NCBI RefSeq assembly: GCF_000513935.1
Contig: NZ_AZUY01000002.1
Span: 71,204-115,515 of the forward strand
Origin: Mesorhizobium sp. WSM3626
Lineage (GTDB): Bacteria > Pseudomonadota > Alphaproteobacteria > Rhizobiales > Rhizobiaceae
Reading direction: 5' to 3'
Length of the DNA: 44,312 bases
Shown: piece after piece, positions 15,584 through 25,326 of the stretch
How positions within the stretch are numbered: the stretch's first letter is position 1
How the letters are laid out: every line of letters begins with the position of its first letter
Program-made: the position numbers and the translations under genes
The notes under the pieces: generated by a model
Seen by the model: the letters and a program-made list of their open reading frames with translations, nothing else
The model's database searches: none
Told to the model about the DNA's origin: nothing

Positions 15584-16951
15584 ATGCTCGACACCGGGCC
15601 TGATTTTTCGACGAGACTTTTTTCGCATATCGATTTTACCAACGGCGCTGTTGCGGCCGTATCGGGCGGCAGCGACTCGACTGCGCTCCTTCTTCTTCTC
15701 AAACAGCATCTCGACCGAACCGCACCGTCCGCCAGGCTGCTGGCTGTAACCGTCGACCACGGATTGCGGCAGGGTTCGGCTGATGAGGCACAGGCCGTGG
15801 CGAAGCTTTGCGCGGAGCGCGGCATCGCCCACCGTGTCCTGACCTGGTCCGGAGAAAAACCGTCGACCGGCCTCCCGGCGGCGGCGCGCGAGGCGCGCTA
15901 CCGGCTGCTGGCCAGCGCCGCGCGGGCGGAAGGCATCGGCCTGATCGTGACCGGACATACATCCGACGACCAGGCCGAGACGGTGCTGATGCGGCTCGAT
16001 CGCAACGATGCGGCCCGTAACGAGGGACGGGGCCTTGCCGGCATGGCGCCCGCCACCTTGCATGACTGGCGCGACTGGATCGTGCGACCGCTTCTTGGGG
16101 TGCGGCGCCATGCGTTGCGCGATTTCCTGCGGCGCCAACAGGTCGGCTGGACCGAGGACCCGACCAATGCCGATGAGGCCTTCGAGCGGCCGCGCATGCG
16201 CGCAACCCTTGCCGGGGAGGCCGGCGCACAGCGCATGAACGACGCGCTGGCGTTGGCCGCGAAGGAGGCCAGTGCCCGCACGCGGCTTGGCGCGGAGGCC
16301 ACCTGCCTGATCGAGCGCTTTGCCAGTCAGCCGGCAGCGGGCCTCATCCGGCTCGATCCGGCCCTGCTCGGCGCCGGCGACGACCGGGCGGCCGTCTACG
16401 CGCTGCGCATTCTGTTGGCGACGTCAGGCGGGATTGCCTTCCTGCCGGACCAGGCTCGCAGCGAGGCGTTGTTCGCCCGGCTGAAGGCCGGATTTCTTTG
16501 CGCCACATTGTCGCGGACGGTGCTCGACTTCCGGCGCGCCGGCATCTTCCTGCACCGAGAGATGCGGGGCTTGCCTGCGGCAGCGGCGGCGGTCGACGCG
16601 GCCATCTGGGATGGCCGCCGCCAAATCACGTTGAACGACGCCAGCGGTGCATTGTTGATCGCGCCATTCGGGGCAGCGGCGGCGAAGCGGCTGGCTGCAG
16701 GCCGGGGCGAAACCCCGCCCAGCCTGTTGCGCGCGGCATTGGCGGCTGAACCAACCCTGCTGGAGGCCGTCGAGAAGGCTGGTCCGGCGCCTGATTGGCC
16801 CGCACCGCAAGGGTTCGCGGCCTCGCCGAACGTTAGCCCCTTTGCGCGCTTCCTGCCGTCCTTCGATCTGGCCCCGGCACGCGCCGTCGCCGGGTTGATC
16901 GGCGCGGCGCCGCTTCCCGCCTTGCCATTGCGTGGCCACAGTGCCGGTTGA
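15584..16951 (+). CDS. tilS: tRNA(Ile)-lysidine synthase TilS
   Basis: The product is 455 aa from ATG 15584. The PP-loop ATPase motif SGGSDST lies at 27-33, followed by VTVDHGLRQGS and the family signature VTGHTSDDQAETVLMRL. The tRNA-binding region holds WTEDPTNADEAFERPRMR. TilS converts C34 of the AUA-decoding tRNA-Ile to lysidine and is essential in most bacteria. The frame is open further upstream, but that part overlaps cpoB and the palindromic element and is unlike the family. No Shine-Dalgarno is evident, because the palindromic repeat occupies the leader. Confidence 0.93.
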   Translation: MLDTGPDFSTRLFSHIDFTNGAVAAVSGGSDSTALLLLLKQHLDRTAPSARLLAVTVDHGLRQGSADEAQAVAKLCAERGIAHRVLTWSGEKPSTGLPAAAREARYRLLASAARAEGIGLIVTGHTSDDQAETVLMRLDRNDAARNEGRGLAGMAPATLHDWRDWIVRPLLGVRRHALRDFLRRQQVGWTEDPTNADEAFERPRMRATLAGEAGAQRMNDALALAAKEASARTRLGAEATCLIERFASQPAAGLIRLDPALLGAGDDRAAVYALRILLATSGGIAFLPDQARSEALFARLKAGFLCATLSRTVLDFRRAGIFLHREMRGLPAAAAAVDAAIWDGRRQITLNDASGALLIAPFGAAAAKRLAAGRGETPPSLLRAALAAEPTLLEAVEKAGPAPDWPAPQGFAASPNVSPFARFLPSFDLAPARAVAGLIGAAPLPALPLRGHSAG

Positions 16952-17073
16952 TGCTGGGCGAAAGCTTAACCCAGACATGCTGTTCTGCTTGGCAAGGGGG
17001 GACGCTCTCCCTATGTTAGGCCCAAGTTTCCTCTCATGATGCTGTCCGCTCGCGGACGCCAACGGGACAATTG

Positions 17074-18999
<1,926 letters not shown>

Positions 19000-19020
19000 G
19001 CCTAGATCACAGGTTTCAAG

Positions 19021-19054
19021 AAAAACGCCGCGGCTTCAAACCGCGGCGTTTTTT
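19021..19054. terminator. intrinsic terminator after ftsH
   Basis: AACGCCGCGG/CCGCGGCGTT form a perfect 10-bp stem with a CTTCAAA loop and a six-T tail on the plus strand. The mirrored A-run on the other side means it can also end the converging hxlR-type gene. Confidence 0.88.
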
Positions 19055-19066
19055 ATTCGGTGCTGG

Positions 19067-19432
19067 TCACGAAGCGTGCGGCGCAGGCACATCTGCCTTG
19101 CCGGGGCGCCTTTCAGTCCGCACCGCATGTTGCTTGCCCCATCTGGCGAGCGGGATCAGGGCATTGTCCAACTCGATGCCGAAGTCGGTGATCGAATATT
19201 CGACCCTGGGCGGCACTTCGGGGAAGACCTGGCGATGGACGATGCCGTCCGCCGCCATTTCGCGCAGCTGCTGGATCAGCATTTTTTCGCTGATGGCGGG
19301 CACTAGGCGCTTCAGCTCGCCGAATCGCGCCGGCGCTTTGTGTATCTGCCAGAGCAGCAACGCTTTCCATTTGCCGCCGATCACCTCGAGTGCGGGTCCA
19401 AGTCCGCAACTATCTGGCTGTTTCTTTCCCAT
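19067..19432 (-). CDS. HxlR-family winged-helix regulator
   Basis: The product is 121 aa. The N-terminal segment has the family's conserved single cysteine (Cys9 in [19 protein letters not shown]) and the winged-helix core [20 protein letters not shown], then [14 protein letters not shown] with the wing. HxlR/YodB-type regulators often sense electrophiles or thiol stress through this cysteine. It is divergent from the SDR gene with 183 nt between the starts, so it is the likely regulator of the SDR and the following dehydrogenase. Confidence 0.9.
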   Translation of the reverse strand: MGKKQPDSCGLGPALEVIGGKWKALLLWQIHKAPARFGELKRLVPAISEKMLIQQLREMAADGIVHRQVFPEVPPRVEYSITDFGIELDNALIPLARWGKQHAVRTERRPGKADVPAPHAS

Positions 19433-19481
19433 GTTTCATCCAATTCTGAGCAATCGGTGGGTGGCTTACATTTTTGTCGGC

Positions 19482-19499
19482 ACTTGAGAAAAACCAAGT
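19482..19499. promoter_or_regulatory. possible HxlR operator
   Basis: ACTTG (19482-19486) and CAAGT (19495-19499) form a short inverted repeat within the divergent hxlR-SDR region, with GGC/CGG-rich flanks. It is only five base pairs per arm, so support is weak. Confidence 0.28.
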
Positions 19500-19615
19500 C
19501 GGCCCATAGCTTCGGACCAGATCGCAAACACCGGCGAGCACCACAACACCATATCGGTATCCCGCTTCGGCCTGCAAAGGCCGTCGAGGGCAGGATTTTG
19601 TCAAAAGGATGCATC

Positions 19616-20380
19616 ATGACACGATACGCAAACAGCAAAGCTGTGGTGATCGGCGGAACCCACGGCATGGGGCTCGCTGTCGCCGAGGCATTGGTCGAGG
19701 GCGGCGCCGAGGTGCTGGTCACCGGCCATGACGAACGCAACATCGATGCCGCACGCGCCAGGCTGTTTTCGCGCGCGCATGTGCTGCGGTCCGACATCGG
19801 CGACATGGCCGCTATCGTTACACTCGGCGCGGAGGTCGGGCAGAAGCTCGGCCAGATCGATTTCCTGCACGTCAATGCCGGGATCGCCTATCTGGAGCCG
19901 GTGCCGCAGGTGACCGAAGACAGCTACGACCGCATCTTCAACATCAATACCAAGGGGGCCTTCTTCACCGTTCAGCGGCTCTTGCCCCTCATCAGGGATG
20001 GCGGCGCCATCGTCTTCACCTCGTCCGTCGCCGACGAATCCGGCACCGGCGGCATGAGTGTCTATTCCGGGTCGAAGGCAGCACTTCGCGCCTTCGCCAA
20101 AGTGCTGGCCGCCGAACTGCTGCCGCGCCGGATCCGCGTGAATGTGGTCAGCCCCGGCTTTATCGACACACCGACAATGGGTGTGGCCAGCGCTTCCGCC
20201 GAGGAGCGCGCGGCCTTCATCAGGATAGGCGACGAGGTCACGCCGATGAAGCGTCACGGCACGATCGAGGAGGTGGCGCGTGCGGTGCTGTTCCTGGCTT
20301 TCGACGCGACCTTCACCACTGGTGCCCGGCTGACCGTGGATGGCGGCCTTGGCCAGGATCTGAGCCCTCTGCCGGCGTGA
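19616..20380 (+). CDS. short-chain dehydrogenase/reductase (SDR)
   Basis: The product is 254 aa from ATG 19616, with AAAAGGA seven bases upstream. It is a classical SDR. The cofactor motif is [11 protein letters not shown] (about 13-23), followed by NAG in LHVNAGIAY, the catalytic Ser at 136/137 (VFTSSVAD), and Tyr150 and Lys154 in VYSGSKAAL. The end carries the usual [13 protein letters not shown]. Absence of an acidic residue at the end of strand 2 (LVTGHDERN) suggests NADP preference. The substrate is unknown. It lies 28 nt before an imine-reductase-like gene. Confidence 0.92.
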   Translation: MTRYANSKAVVIGGTHGMGLAVAEALVEGGAEVLVTGHDERNIDAARARLFSRAHVLRSDIGDMAAIVTLGAEVGQKLGQIDFLHVNAGIAYLEPVPQVTEDSYDRIFNINTKGAFFTVQRLLPLIRDGGAIVFTSSVADESGTGGMSVYSGSKAALRAFAKVLAAELLPRRIRVNVVSPGFIDTPTMGVASASAEERAAFIRIGDEVTPMKRHGTIEEVARAVLFLAFDATFTTGARLTVDGGLGQDLSPLPA

Positions 20381-20408
20381 CCGGCAAAGCGAACAAAGGA
20401 AAAGCAGG

Positions 20409-21278
20409 ATGAGCGATATTGCTGTAATCGGCCTCGGTGCCATGGGCACGGCGCTCGCCGAAGCCTTTCTTGAGAAGGGGCACGCGGTGACGGTGTGGAA
20501 CCGCTCAGCGGCAAAGTCGGGGCTCGTCGCGGCCAAGGGCGCCATAGTGGCCAGGAATGTCGAGGAAGCGGTCAGGTCGAGCTCTCTGATCGTGGCATGC
20601 CTTCTGGTCTACGACACTGTCCATGAGGTGCTCGGTCCCGCAGGGGACGCGCTTTCGGGCCGCACATTGGTCAATCTCACCAACGGCACACCCGAACAGG
20701 CGCGAGCGATGTCTGTCTGGGCCGCCCAATGCGGTGCCTACTATATCGACGGCGGCATCATGGCGGTACCGCCGATGATCGGCGGGCAGAATGCCTTGAT
20801 ACTCTACAGTGGCTCCAGGCAAGCGTTCGACGATCATGCAGGTCGGCTCGATGCGCTCGGCACCAGCAAGTATCTTGGCGAGGATGCCGGTCTCGCGCCA
20901 CTCTACGACATCTCGCTCCTGGCCGGCATGTACGGGTTGTTCGCCGGTGTCCTGCAGGCATTGGCATTGACGGGCAAGGCTGGAATCCCCGCCGGCGAAT
21001 TCATGCCGCTGCTGATATCGTGGCTTCAGGCGATGCAAGGCGGATTGCCGAAATGGGCGCAACAGATCGACAGCGGCCACCACACCGCCAATGTCGTTTC
21101 CAATCTGGGCATGCAGGCAGATGCCTATGTCAATCTGGTCGATGCCAGCAAAGCGGCTGATGTCAGCACCGAACTCGTCTTGCCGATGCAAAATCTTATG
21201 CGACGCGGTGTGGCGGCTGGCATGGCCAACGCCGATCTTTCAAGTCTGGTCGGGCTCCTCTCCAAGCAAGGGATTTGA
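20409..21278 (+). CDS. NAD(P)-binding dehydrogenase, imine-reductase-like
   Basis: The product is 289 aa. The N-terminal Rossmann domain starts IAVIGLGAMGTALAEAFLEK and carries the NADPH-type VWNRS after strand 2. The linker LVNLTNGTPEQA and the segment YYIDGGIMAVPPMIGG are hallmarks of the beta-hydroxyacid dehydrogenase/imine reductase superfamily. The position of the imine reductase catalytic residue appears to be Asp167 (LYDISLLAGMYGLFAG). The C-terminal helical domain would form the swapped dimer. Imine reductase activity is a family-level expectation; the native substrate is unknown. It is probably co-transcribed with the SDR. Confidence 0.82.
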   Translation: MSDIAVIGLGAMGTALAEAFLEKGHAVTVWNRSAAKSGLVAAKGAIVARNVEEAVRSSSLIVACLLVYDTVHEVLGPAGDALSGRTLVNLTNGTPEQARAMSVWAAQCGAYYIDGGIMAVPPMIGGQNALILYSGSRQAFDDHAGRLDALGTSKYLGEDAGLAPLYDISLLAGMYGLFAGVLQALALTGKAGIPAGEFMPLLISWLQAMQGGLPKWAQQIDSGHHTANVVSNLGMQADAYVNLVDASKAADVSTELVLPMQNLMRRGVAAGMANADLSSLVGLLSKQGI

Positions 21279-21296
21279 GCCTGGTCAATGCCGAGC

Positions 21297-21337
21297 AAAA
21301 AGCCCGCGAACCTTGCGGCTCGCGGGCTTTGTTTTTT
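21297..21337. terminator. bidirectional intrinsic terminator
   Basis: AAAGCCCGCGA and TCGCGGGCTTT form an 11-bp stem with T-rich 3' flanks on both strands. It sits between convergent genes (dehydrogenase on plus, repeat protein on minus). Confidence 0.88.
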
Positions 21338-21350
21338 CAGATGCGGTCGA

Positions 21351-22211
21351 TCAGCTCTTCAGCTTGGCATTGCAGAGGCTGTAGAAGCCGCCGCCCTTCT
21401 GGATCCACTTCAGGCCGCCAAGCGTGTTGGCGTCCTTGTTGGCGTAGTACTGTTCGAGGCAGGTGTGCATGCGGCCCTTGGCCGGGGTCTCGCTGGCGAA
21501 TTTCGGCGAGATGGCGGTCGGGAAAGTCACGCCCTTCGGCGCCACAGCAGTCGGCTTTGCTGGTTCCTTGGTGTAGGTCGCCTCGCTCGGAGCCGGCACG
21601 GTGTCATCGTCAGAGGCGCTGGCGCCGCATTCGCTCTTGCGGAAGTCGTTCCACTTCATGCCGTTCAGCGTGTTCGCCGTCTTGGCAGCCTGATATTTGG
21701 TGCTGCATTCGGCCATGCTCAGGCCCTTGCCAGCAGCGGCGGCCGGGGCGGTCGTGGTCGCAGCCTTGGTGGTCGCCGGCTTGGTGGTGTCAGCGGCGGA
21801 TGCGCCAGCGGCGCATTCGGTTTTGCGGAAGTCGTTCCACTTCATGCCGTTCAGCGTGCCGGCGGCCTTGGCGGCCTGGTACTTGGTGCTGCATTCCTTG
21901 GCGGTCAGGCCCTTGGCCGTGCTGTCGGCGGCCGCGGCGGCAGCCTTGGTGGTCTTGGCCGGCTTGGTTTCGGCCGGCTTGGTCTCAGCAGCCTTGGTCG
22001 TGGCCGCCTTGGTGTCGGTGGTGGCCGCGGCGTCGGTGCCGCACTGTGCCTTGCGGAACTGGTTCCAGGTCGCCCCGGCAAGTGTCCCCGCGTCCTTGGC
22101 GGCGTTATACTTCGTGCTGCACTCGGCCATCGTCAGCGCGTTGGCTGGCGCGGCCAGGAACAACGTCGCGACCGCAAGGCCGGTCAGAGTAGCAATTCGG
22201 TGGATGAGCAT
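21351..22211 (-). CDS. secreted protein of four two-cysteine repeats
   Basis: The product is 286 aa with GGAGA before the ATG and a signal peptide to about residue 25 (LAAPANA). Four copies of a roughly 30-residue unit follow. Each has a Cys, then Tyr-x-Ala-x-Lys, a Gly-Thr-Leu (Asn-Thr-Leu in the last two) turn, Trp-Asn-x-Phe-Arg-Lys, and a second Cys. The cysteine pairs are 31/57, 107/133, 169/195 and 251/280: spacing 26, 26, 26 and 29. Ala/Thr/Lys/Pro-rich linkers join them. The fourth copy is divergent (CLEQYYANKDANTLGGLKW). Each pair probably makes a disulfide in the periplasm. No known function was recognised; the linkers suggest contact with wall or polymer. Confidence 0.8.
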   Translation of the reverse strand: MLIHRIATLTGLAVATLFLAAPANALTMAECSTKYNAAKDAGTLAGATWNQFRKAQCGTDAAATTDTKAATTKAAETKPAETKPAKTTKAAAAAADSTAKGLTAKECSTKYQAAKAAGTLNGMKWNDFRKTECAAGASAADTTKPATTKAATTTAPAAAAGKGLSMAECSTKYQAAKTANTLNGMKWNDFRKSECGASASDDDTVPAPSEATYTKEPAKPTAVAPKGVTFPTAISPKFASETPAKGRMHTCLEQYYANKDANTLGGLKWIQKGGGFYSLCNAKLKS

Positions 22212-22453
22212 AGCGTTTCTCCGTGGCTGCAGCCCATTATACGTCCCAGCGAATCAATAACGCTCAACGGTCGGTTGCGCCAGATGCCAAGTGGCGTATA
22301 TATCGCCGAAAATCGCGTTCTGACGACAAGGTGATGAAATCATTTGACCTGACGGCCGCCGAAGCAAGAATTCTCGGGGTGCATCCGCGCCGAATGGCTC
22401 GCAAAACTGGTATATTGTGACGCAGCCGCGTCTCCATGCTAAGCTGCCGCCAT

Positions 22454-22472
22454 GTTGTGTGCAGTGCACAAC
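22454..22472. promoter_or_regulatory. inverted repeat upstream of glmM
   Basis: GTTGTG (22454-22459) and CACAAC (22467-22472) flank 7 nt. It is one of two palindromes around the predicted glmM promoter. Confidence 0.35.
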
Positions 22473-22497
22473 AATGATTTTCTAAGGATTGGTAACA

Positions 22498-22503
22498 TAT
22501 AAT
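22498..22503 (+). promoter_or_regulatory. -10 element of glmM promoter
   Basis: A perfect TATAAT, rare in this GC-rich window, lies 78 nt before glmM. The -35 position shows only GATTTT. ATCACA-CAA-TGTGAT at 22502-22516 overlaps its 3' end and could be an operator. The rest of the 369-bp gap (22212-22580) shows no gene; small open frames there lack coding character. Confidence 0.5.
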
Positions 22504-22516
22504 CACACAATGTGAT
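22502..22516. promoter_or_regulatory. palindrome overlapping glmM -10
   Basis: ATCACA and TGTGAT are perfect 6-bp arms around CAA, overlapping the last bases of TATAAT. A repressor bound here would block polymerase. Confidence 0.35.
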
Positions 22517-22580
22517 CGAGGCGCGGCCGCCAATTGTGGCATGACGTGCCGGCTAAGGACAATCGAGGGTACTGGCTAGC

Positions 22581-23933
22581 ATGGCAGGGAATTACTTCGG
22601 CACGGATGGCATTCGCGGGCGCGCCAACAAGTTTCCGATGACCGCCGAAATCGCCATGCGGGTTGGCATGGCCGCCGGTCTTTCGTTCCAGCGCGGCAGC
22701 CATCGCCATCGTGTCGTGCTCGGCAAGGACACCAGGCTTTCCGGCTACATGATCGAGAACGCGATGGTGGCCGGCCTTTGCGCCGCCGGCATGGACGTGT
22801 TCCTGCTCGGCCCGATCCCGACGCCAGCGGTCGCGATGCTGGTGCGTTCGCTGCGTGCCGACATCGGCGTTATGATCTCGGCCTCGCACAATCCCTATTA
22901 CGACAACGGCATCAAGCTGTTTGGGCCTGACGGCTACAAGCTCTCCGACGAGATCGAAGAACGCATCGAGAGCATGCTCGACAAGGATATCGAACTGGCG
23001 CTCGCCGATTCCGACGGGCTTGGCCGCGCCAAGCGCGTCGACGGCGTGCATGACCGCTACATCGAATTCGCCAAGCGCACCTTGCCACGCTCGATGTCGC
23101 TTTCGGGCCTCAGGATCGTCGTCGACTGCGCCAATGGCGCGGCCTACAAGGTGGCGCCCGAGGCGCTGTGGGAACTTGGCGCCGAGGTCGTGGCCATCAA
23201 TGTCGAACCCAACGGCTTCAACATCAACAGGGAATGCGGCTCGACCCATCCGGCCGGGCTGCAGAAGAAGGTGCATGAAGTGCGCGCCGACATCGGCATC
23301 GCGCTCGATGGCGATGCCGACCGCGTCGTCATCGTCGATGAGAACGGGGCCATCGTCGACGGCGACCAGATCATGGCGCTGATCGCCGAGTCATGGCACC
23401 AGAGCGGGCGGCTGGCCGGCGGCGGCGTCGTTTCGACGATCATGTCCAATCTCGGCCTCGAACGCTTTCTCGGCGACATGAAGCTGCAATTGCACCGCAC
23501 CAAGGTCGGCGACCGCTATGTCGTGGAGCATATGCGCGCGCATGGGCTCAATGTCGGCGGCGAGCAGTCGGGCCACATCGTGCTGTCCGACTTTTCGACC
23601 ACGGGCGACGGTCTGGTCTCGGCGCTGCAGGTGCTGGCCTGCATCAAGCGGCAGGGCCGCCCGGTCAGCGAACTGTCGAAGAAGTTCGAGCCGGTGCCGC
23701 AACTGTTGAAGAACGTTCGCATCGCCGGCGGCAAGCCGCTGGAGGAAGCCCCGGTCAAGGCCGCGATCGAAGACGCCCGCCACCGTCTCGGCAAGGCCGG
23801 GCGGCTGGTCATCCGTCCATCCGGGACCGAGCCGCTGATCCGTGTCATGGCCGAGGGCGACGATCCGCAGCTGGTCGAGGCCGTGGTCAACGACATCGTC
23901 GGGGTGATCTCGGAAACCCGCAGCGCCGCCTGA
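22581..23933 (+). CDS. glmM: phosphoglucosamine mutase GlmM
   Basis: The product is 450 aa, standard. It begins [12 protein letters not shown], and the phosphorylated active-site serine is Ser102 in [13 protein letters not shown]. The magnesium loop is DGDADRV, the sugar-binding loop GGEQSGHI, and the C-terminal phosphate-binding loop [12 protein letters not shown]. It converts glucosamine-6-phosphate to glucosamine-1-phosphate, feeding UDP-GlcNAc for peptidoglycan and lipopolysaccharide. In related genomes it commonly follows ftsH directly; here about 3.6 kb of other genes lies between. Confidence 0.97.
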   Translation: MAGNYFGTDGIRGRANKFPMTAEIAMRVGMAAGLSFQRGSHRHRVVLGKDTRLSGYMIENAMVAGLCAAGMDVFLLGPIPTPAVAMLVRSLRADIGVMISASHNPYYDNGIKLFGPDGYKLSDEIEERIESMLDKDIELALADSDGLGRAKRVDGVHDRYIEFAKRTLPRSMSLSGLRIVVDCANGAAYKVAPEALWELGAEVVAINVEPNGFNINRECGSTHPAGLQKKVHEVRADIGIALDGDADRVVIVDENGAIVDGDQIMALIAESWHQSGRLAGGGVVSTIMSNLGLERFLGDMKLQLHRTKVGDRYVVEHMRAHGLNVGGEQSGHIVLSDFSTTGDGLVSALQVLACIKRQGRPVSELSKKFEPVPQLLKNVRIAGGKPLEEAPVKAAIEDARHRLGKAGRLVIRPSGTEPLIRVMAEGDDPQLVEAVVNDIVGVISETRSAA

Positions 23934-23977
23934 TCGCCGCCCAGGGGAAGGCGTCGCGCGCTGCCTTGGTTGCATCG

Positions 23978-24004
23978 AAGCTCGCCCCTCCGGCGGGCTT
24001 TTTG
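23978..24004 (+). terminator. intrinsic terminator after glmM
   Basis: AAGCTCGCC/GGCGGGCTT pair with one wobble around CCTCC and run into a T-tract (24000-24003). Confidence 0.75.
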
Positions 24005-24083
24005 TTGGCCACAACTGGTCTCCTTCTGTCGAAATCATCGCCGAATCGCTGGAACTTTAGAGATTCGTGGTTAATCGACAGGG

Positions 24084-24098
24084 TTAAACGCCTTTTAA
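24084..24098 (+). promoter_or_regulatory. CtrA box before outer-membrane barrel gene 1
   Basis: TTAAACGCCTTTTAA followed by C fits TTAA-N7-TTAAC exactly. It lies 82 nt before the start codon. A CcrM site (GATTC, 24062-24066) lies just upstream and a DnaA-box-like TTATCCACG (24112-24120) just downstream. Confidence 0.55.
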
Positions 24099-24180
24099 CC
24101 TTTGCAATTCATTATCCACGCCTGAAAGCCAATCTCATTCGGACACGATCGCCGTTCCGAGGTTTCTAGGGGTGACAAGC

Positions 24181-25023
24181 ATGTTCAATACAGCAAGAAA
24201 GGCCCTGTTCGCGCTGCTGTTCGCGGGTTTGGCCTGGCCGGTGTTCGCAGCCGACCTGCCGGAGCCACAGGTCGAAGAGGCACCGCCACCGGTCTACGAG
24301 CAGCCGGTGGACGTCGGCGGCTGGTATATCCGCGGCGACATCGACTATCACAAGTCGAAGGTGGGCGACATCGACTACATCACCTATGGGGCCGCCCCTT
24401 GCCCCTGCGGACCTCCTGTCGGTGTCGCCGGCAGCAAGACTTTCGACTATGGCAAGCTCAAGGGCGGCTTCTCGCTCGGCGGCGGCGTCGGCTACAAGAT
24501 CAACGAACACTTCCGCACCGACCTGACCGCCGACTACTGGTTCAAATCGAATTTTAATGGCGGAACCTCGGATCTCACCTCGACCTCGACCGAAGTGTCG
24601 AAGATGAGCGCCTTGCTGCTGCTGGCCAATGCCTATGTGGATATCGGCACCTGGCACGGCATCACGCCCTATGTCGGCGCCGGCATCGGCGGTGCGCGCA
24701 TCAAGTGGGATACCGTCCACGATCCGAACACCACCGAGACCAATCCTGGCGCATCCAACTGGCGTTTCGCCTACGCGGTCATGGCCGGTGCTTCCTACTG
24801 CCTGACCGACAAGATCATCCTCGATGCTGGCTACCGCTTCTCCCATATCCAGGGCGGCCGCATGTTCGAATACGACACGAGCAGCGCCGGGCCCGGCTTC
24901 GACCATGGCTTCAACACCCACGAAGTGCGGGGTGGCCTGCGCTACCAGTTCGGCGGCAACAACGGTTGCGCCGCACCGGTGGTGGCCTACCAGCCCGAAC
25001 CCGAGCCGATCTACACCAAGTAA
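24181..25023 (+). CDS. outer-membrane beta-barrel protein 1
   Basis: The product is 280 aa from ATG 24181, with AGGGGTGA upstream; a GTG nine bases earlier is in frame. A signal peptide ends near residue 23 (WPVFA), followed by a Pro-rich periplasmic start (PEPQVEEAPPPVYEQP). Barrel strands show alternating hydrophobic residues: GWYIRGDIDYH, FSLGGGVGYKI and HGITPYVGAGIGGARI. The last strand, VRGGLRYQFGG, is followed by a tail ending YQPEPEPIYTK instead of stopping at the aromatic residue. This is the porin-like Omp25/31 or RopB-like class of rhizobia and Brucella. Its neighbour at 25327 is a paralogue. Confidence 0.82.
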   Translation: MFNTARKALFALLFAGLAWPVFAADLPEPQVEEAPPPVYEQPVDVGGWYIRGDIDYHKSKVGDIDYITYGAAPCPCGPPVGVAGSKTFDYGKLKGGFSLGGGVGYKINEHFRTDLTADYWFKSNFNGGTSDLTSTSTEVSKMSALLLLANAYVDIGTWHGITPYVGAGIGGARIKWDTVHDPNTTETNPGASNWRFAYAVMAGASYCLTDKIILDAGYRFSHIQGGRMFEYDTSSAGPGFDHGFNTHEVRGGLRYQFGGNNGCAAPVVAYQPEPEPIYTK

Positions 25024-25047
25024 GACTTGCACGACCTGATATATGCG

Positions 25048-25074
25048 AACCGCCCGGCCCAGCCGGGCGGTTTT
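25048..25074 (+). terminator. intrinsic terminator after barrel gene 1
   Basis: AACCGCCCGGC and GCCGGGCGGTT form a perfect 11-bp stem with a CCA loop, followed by TT and a short T-rich tail. Confidence 0.82.
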
Positions 25075-25156
25075 CGTTTGGGCTGTCGCCAGGGAAGTAC
25101 TTCAGACTTCGCATCGAAATAGATCCAAGCGGCACACTTCAGACCTTTGCTTTCCT

Positions 25157-25199
25157 GCATGCCGGCTTCGCCAAAGTCAGGCCATTTTGGGCGACATGC
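25157..25199. repeat. rhizobial palindromic element, copy B
   Basis: GCATG at the left and CATGC at the right, with CGCCAAA and TTTTGGGCG inside, match copies A (15537-15579) and C (26280-26319). The 303-bp gap (25024-25326) otherwise holds a terminator and a CtrA box. Confidence 0.7.
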
Positions 25200-25234
25200 A
25201 TGAGCGAAATCAATTCGCTAACTCTCTGTTAGCC

Positions 25235-25249
25235 TTAACCGTGACTTAA
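25235..25249 (+). promoter_or_regulatory. CtrA box before outer-membrane barrel gene 2
   Basis: TTAACCGTGACTTAA followed by C fits TTAA-N7-TTAAC exactly, 77 nt before the start codon. A third TTAAC (25260-25264 region, GGTTAAC) follows at a 9-nt spacing. Confidence 0.55.
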
Positions 25250-25326
25250 CCACTATGGTTAACAATGCTTCCTGAAACGATGGTGCCGTCACCTATGCGA
25301 CGCGCCGAATTCGGGAGCCGGGGACC

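Noticed and set aside
21275..22334. Overlapping plus-strand frames of 305 and 348 residues with apparent Trp/Arg and Gly/Leu repeats
   Set aside because: They are the reverse reading of the four-repeat secreted protein. The apparent repeats only mirror the real repeats on the minus strand.
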